Shown here piece after piece: positions 60,319-64,000 of a stretch of DNA of 64,000 bases. Below the pieces are notes generated by a model that was given only the letters and a program-made list of their open reading frames with translations, searched no databases and was not told the DNA's origin. Position 1 is the first letter of the stretch; every line of letters starts with the position of its first letter. Origin of the DNA: Sipunculus nudus (taxonomy: Eukaryota; Annelida; Sipuncula; Golfingiida; Sipunculidae); contig CM049313.1 of the NCBI GenBank assembly GCA_026874595.1, forward strand, positions 64,672,159 through 64,736,158. The letters are read 5' to 3'. Made by a program: the position numbers and the translations under genes.

Positions 60319-61145
60319 ACAATCCATGTAAATACACCACCTCACTCATCATTTTTTCATGCACACTAACCCACGTTTTTTATGATTTTTACCGGTTTTT
60401 CTCCCTTTTGTTTTTGTATTTTTCACAATATCGACGAAATATCTGGTTATCCGACGCTCATATATAAGATAAAATTACAGATTTTATTAGTAATTTACAG
60501 CATCTCCGGCAGACCAGTGGCATGGAAACCGAAGCCGGCCACTAGCAAGTGGATGGAAACTGATGCCGCCACTAGCCTCAACTCCCCCGCCCCCTCCTCT
60601 CTCAGTCTGCGCTTATATAAAAATACTTCTTATAAGTATTTCCTATAAAAGTACATGATCGTAAATATCTCTTATAAATATTTATGTGATACTTAATATA
60701 AAAGTACAAACTGAGAGCTCCACCGGCCGGCTAGATTTCTAACTATAAAGATATCTCATATAGATATCTCATTTAGGCCAATATAAGGGTAAATGATCAT
60801 GAGGTATTTTCTTAAAAAATCCCATGTGATACTTATAAAATTATAAAGAAATCTACGGCCCCCCCCACCCCCACCAAGGACAACTACTACCCCTGACAAC
60901 CACCAACAGCAGCATCCGACACCGACGCGCAAGTCCTGCGGCAGCCCCCCTACACCACCAGCGGAAGATTAGAGGGCACCCAGACGAGCGCACACCCCAT
61001 CCGCCCACTGACAGCAACTTCCAAGACGACTACCCAGACCTACACCGGGACAGCTCCAGACAGACCAGACAAGACCCCCAACAGTCCTCTTTAGGACTAA
61101 CCCCCCAACAGTCCTATTTAGGACTAATCAATCACTGATCGACCT

Positions 61146-61181
61146 GGCAGCGGACAGACAGACAACTTTAGGTCCGCTGCC
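61146..61181 (+). other. Hairpin 3a with conserved loop
   Basis: GGCAGCGGAC pairs perfectly with GTCCGCTGCC around the loop AGACAGACAACTTTAG. Confidence 0.8.
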
Positions 61182-61320
61182 TGCCACAAGACCAAGACCC
61201 AAGACCAAGCCTCAAGACAAGTCAAGACTGGTAGCCCTAGGACAAGCCAAGAAGAAGACAAGACCACCCCGACAGCCGGAACCCAAGTCAAGACTAGCAA
61301 GACAAGCCAAGAATCCCTGA

Positions 61321-61352
61321 CAGTGGGCAGACAGACAACTCTAGGCCCACTG
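61321..61352 (+). other. Hairpin 3b, covarying partner of 3a
   Basis: CAGTGGGC pairs with GCCCACTG around AGACAGACAACTCTAG. Relative to 3a two base pairs are exchanged (C-G to T-A and A-T to G-C) with pairing kept, and the loop differs by one base. Confidence 0.8.
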
Positions 61353-61415
61353 CTCGGGGACCAGCCGAAGACCAAGCCAAGACAGCCTGCCCGATCCAAG
61401 TCACAGGAAGTCCGG

Positions 61416-61760
61416 CTCTTCGCGGTAGAGGTTGTTCTGGCGGTGGTCTGGGTTTCCCTGCTTGTGTTGGGGTCTCTCTGTTGTGGTGCGCATTCTGCTC
61501 GGGGATGTCGCTCGCGGCCGGGGTCGTGGGGGCAGCGGCTTTGCTGCTGATATCCGTGCGGTGAGTGGCCCGCTCGGGGCTTTGTGGGTGTGGATGATGT
61601 AGCTTTCACGATCACCGGTGCGGGTCCGTGCTGGTGGCTTTCGCGGCTCCTTGGCTTGGCTTGTGTGGCAATTTTCGACATCAAAATTATAGTCTAAAGA
61701 GACAGGCCGGGGCGGTGGTCCCAGACCACCTCAACCGTGTCTGTCTAGTGACTCAAAATA
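61416..61760 (-). other. G/T-rich end segment; possible inverted element 5' piece
   Basis: Plus-strand composition switches here from A/C-rich to G/T-rich, as if the segment were inverted. On the minus strand an ATG frame begins at 61681 (SKIATQAKPRSRES...) with Pro/Ser/Thr/Arg-rich text of about 90 codons before crossing the composition switch. It might be an ORF1 start, but no gag or zinc-knuckle motif is seen. GGTGGTC-CCA-GACCACC at 61714-61730 is a 7-bp hairpin. Confidence 0.35.
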
Positions 61761-61765
61761 CTAGT

Positions 61766-61785
61766 TCTAGTCTAGTCTAGTCTAG
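61766..61785 (+). repeat. (TCTAG)4 at the right end of the insertion
   Basis: Four TCTAG units abut and overlap the target-site duplication by two bases. Short 3' microsatellite tails are known in several non-LTR clades. Confidence 0.8.
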
Positions 61786-61795
61786 AGAGCTGAAT
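61784..61795. other. Right target-site duplication of the retrotransposon
   Basis: AGAGAGCTGAAT, identical to 54894-54905. Confidence 0.85.
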
Positions 61796-62270
61796 ATCCA
61801 TGATTGAAACATTGCATGGTATGATGAATAACTTAAATCATAAATCTAAATTTTTTAAAAGCTTTTAAAAAAACTTTTTTGTCAATATTAACCAAATATA
61901 ACCTGAAATCTAAATGTCTAGTGGCATGATGTAATAGATGCTGATAAACTGGTGCAAGGCTAGATGTAACAGCATCACACAGCTAACATATATGGTAAAA
62001 TGACTCAATTCAATCTCCATAGTTCAGCCAAAAATCATTCATGTGGAACCATTAATGACAATTATTATAAGAATTGTTATAGGGATTATTCTTGTAAAAT
62101 ATTTAACAAACTGGCTTCCGTGGCATCAGTTGAAAAACGTTTCGCAAGTTTATAACTCATACAGGAAGATACAGCAAACTGGCTAAGTTCAGCTTCCCGT
62201 AACTCAGCCAAAAAGCACTGAACCCAAATCATTTGAACAAACTTGAATTATCAACATCTGAGGATAACTA

Positions 62271-64000
62271 GAATACGGGTAGTCGACAAGCGACTACCTG
62301 TATCCGCCTAAATCAGAGTGGTACGGGTGAAGTGAGGCATGGATTGAGTGGCAAGGGGAAATAGAGTGAGGTGTGTTGTATAATAGCCTGGATGTCTGCA
62401 GCCGAAATGTGTATGTAGGTTGCTCCACCTACCAGAAAATCCAGAAAGCTGTCCAAGATGTATAAACATGCAAAATTTTAGGCAGATAAGTCAAACCACT
62501 ACTGAGATATGAGTGATTTTAGCCCATGGCACAAGAACAGACAGACGCTGTGCAAAAATGGTGGCAATTTGGTCCACCAGTTTTGCGTATCATAAAGAGC
62601 TATGTGAGCAAAATTTTTGCCAAATCAGTCAAATGGTTCCTGAGATATGAGCTTGGATGTCTGCAGCGTAAATTTGAATATAGGTGGCGCAACCTGTCAT
62701 AAAACAAGAAAGTTGTCAAGGATGTATGAACCTGCAAAATTTCAGGTGGATAAGTCAAACCACTGCCCAGATATGAGTAATTTTATCCAAGGGCCGATGA
62801 ACAGATGGACGCTGTGCAAAAATGGTTGCAGGTGGTGCCACCAGTCTTGTAAACTATAAAGCTACCCGATATGTATAAACATACCCAATTTTAGGCTGAT
62901 GCATCAAATTCCTCTGTAGAAATAAGCAGGCGCATACACTGCAAAAGTCAATGTAGGTGGCACCACCTGTCTTGTAAATAAGAATACCATCAAAGACGCA
63001 TAGACAGGTATAAGTCCAATACATCAAACTTCCCCAGAGTTTGATGCACTGGGCTGACAAGGCTTAGGTGAGTAAGGCATTTGCCCCCGAGTGACCTGTG
63101 ACAAATTGCTGCCTCAAGTTACTGCACTGAGTGAACTCTGGACCTGCACCTGGCTAGACTAAGTGAACTTTTGACCTGTACCAAGCTGCACTGAGTGAAC
63201 TCTTGACCTGTTGCATAATCTGACAAGTTGGCAGTCTGTAAAAGCTATAAATAGATTCAGGCTGAACTTTGGTGCTAAATATGACGCAGTGAGCAGTCTC
63301 CCAAAGCTATAAATAGAATGCAGCTACTGCACTGAGTGAACTCTTGACCTATACCTGGCTGCACTTCTCCCAATCCTGGCACTGTGCCAAAACTATTTAT
63401 AGAGCTGACATCATCTTGGCTAATGGCCAACATCAAGGCACTGGCATCTGTCAATGGTAAACCAAGTGCTGCCATCTGTACACAAAAGTGGTCCCTACTT
63501 GAAATAACTTTGAAATTTATTTTCCTTATACAAAATGCTTTTCAGCTGACTTTTTATAAAAAAAAGAAATCAGGAATATATGTAAAATTATTACAGATGC
63601 ATACTGAATGCAAAATGAAAATACAGATATATATCATTAATGGCAAATTCTTGAATTAAGTTGAGTAGGGATACCAATAATTATAATCCATGTACAGTTG
63701 TCTTTATAAAGCCACAGAGAGCTGAATATCCATGATTGAAACATTGCATGGTATGATGAATAACTTAAATCATAAATCTAAATTTTTTAAAAGCTTTTAA
63801 AAAAACTTTTTTGTCAATATTAACCAAATATAACCTGAAATCTAAATGTCTAGTGGCATGATGTAATAGATGCTGATAAACTGGTGCAAGGCTAGATGTT
63901 ACAGCATCACACAGCTAACATATATGGTAAAATGACTCAATTCAATCTCCATAGTTCAGCCAAAAATCATTCATGTGGAACCATTAATGACAATTATTAT
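62271..64000 (-). repeat. Second tandem copy of the 1.9-kb element segment (empty site)
   Basis: This repeats 53436-54905 and then 61796-62080 without the retrotransposon, with only a few differences. Short ORFs at 53822/62647, 54029/62854 and 54450/63275 are identical in translation between copies. The uninterrupted target lies at 63716-63727. The copy runs past the window end. Confidence 0.9.

Larger units (their letters stand above)
60315..61415 (+). other. Paired-hairpin region of the retrotransposon insertion
   Basis: Three pairs of duplicated hairpins. (1) AGTGGC...GCCACT at 60516-60543 and AGTGG...CCACT at 60548-60573, with nearly the same 16-nt loop (ATGGAAAC(C/T)GA(A/T)GCCG). (2) AGTCCT-NTTT-AGGACT at 61083-61098 and 61110-61125. 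(3) A 10-bp stem at 61146-61181 and an 8-bp stem at 61321-61352 sharing loop AGACAGACAACT(T/C)TAG. 60600-60840 holds further short inverted repeats around TATAAGTATT. No ORF. Confidence 0.7.
54906..61783 (+). mobile_element. Jockey/CR1/I-type non-LTR retrotransposon insertion (6,878 bp)
   Basis: Boundaries are set by the 12-bp target-site duplication and by the empty paralogous site at 63716-63727. Content in order: an intact endonuclease-reverse transcriptase frame (54925-57711); an array with four long hairpins (57907-59190); a 245-bp tandem array (59585-60120); a 42-base poly(A) run (60273-60314); a region of paired hairpins (60516-61352); a G/T-rich segment; and a (TCTAG)n end. The coding strand is strikingly A+C rich up to about 60300. 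No gag-like ORF1 is present upstream, so the copy is 5'-truncated or rearranged. No LTRs, integrase or RNase H domain are seen. The clade is judged from motif wording only. Confidence 0.88.
53249..62270 (-). repeat. GCGAACCTGTG element interrupted by a retrotransposon
   Basis: Element text runs 53249-54905 and resumes at 61796-62270. The break is exactly the retrotransposon insertion, with AGAGAGCTGAAT on both sides. Its sequence from about 53507 onward is almost identical to 62327 onward. Confidence 0.85.

Noticed and set aside
61124-61684. 186-codon minus-strand ORF in the retrotransposon
   Set aside because: It crosses the composition switch near 61416 and its second half is the antisense of the hairpin region. 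Only the first ~90 codons remain a weak ORF1 candidate.
54906-61783. Possibility that the insertion is an LTR retrotransposon or endogenous virus
   Set aside because: No long terminal repeats, protease, integrase or envelope-like frame; the endonuclease and reverse transcriptase order is that of a non-LTR element.

Overview
This is eukaryotic, repeat-rich, AT-rich DNA with intron-split genes. It most likely comes from a lophotrochozoan invertebrate, probably a bivalve mollusc. The evidence for that is the animal genes present (an aquaglyceroporin and a TP53BP1-type tandem-BRCT protein), the multi-kilobase introns, and the dispersed elements built from core tandem repeats plus (ACGG)n-like microsatellites, a design described for bivalve 'pearl'-type elements. 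The taxon is an inference. No bacterial gene, tRNA, rRNA or CRISPR array was seen.

Layout. 1-10310: repeats only. These are two copies of a dispersed repeat (1-1020 and 5459-7770), the second split by a pogo/Tigger-like DNA transposon with TA target duplications (6192-7447); a 160-bp tandem array; a 21/15-bp minisatellite; inverted copies of the dispersed repeat; and a small MITE. 10311-21520 (+): the last five exons, about 224 residues, of an aquaglyceroporin whose 5' exons are not visible. Its introns hold a ~3.6-kb repeat and long (TA)n tracts. 21521-42832: mostly degenerate tandem and dispersed repeats plus one orphan protein-like ORF on the minus strand. 42833-49491 (-): the last two coding exons of a 53BP1 orthologue, the end of the second BRCT domain. 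They are separated by a 6.3-kb intron filled by a 336-bp satellite-like element. Upstream exons lie beyond the window. The two genes converge (tail to tail).

49492-64000: further members of the same repeat families, then a tandemly duplicated ~1.9-kb segment. One copy is interrupted by a 6,878-bp non-LTR retrotransposon insertion (54906-61783) with a 12-bp target-site duplication; the other copy preserves the empty site. The insertion carries an intact ~928-codon endonuclease-reverse transcriptase frame of the Jockey/CR1/I type. That is followed by an unusually long (~4 kb) non-coding tail with two tandem arrays whose repeats carry conserved hairpins, then an internal poly(A) run and a region of paired hairpins. 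Two hairpin sets show compensatory base changes. This structured retrotransposon tail is the most unusual signal in the window.
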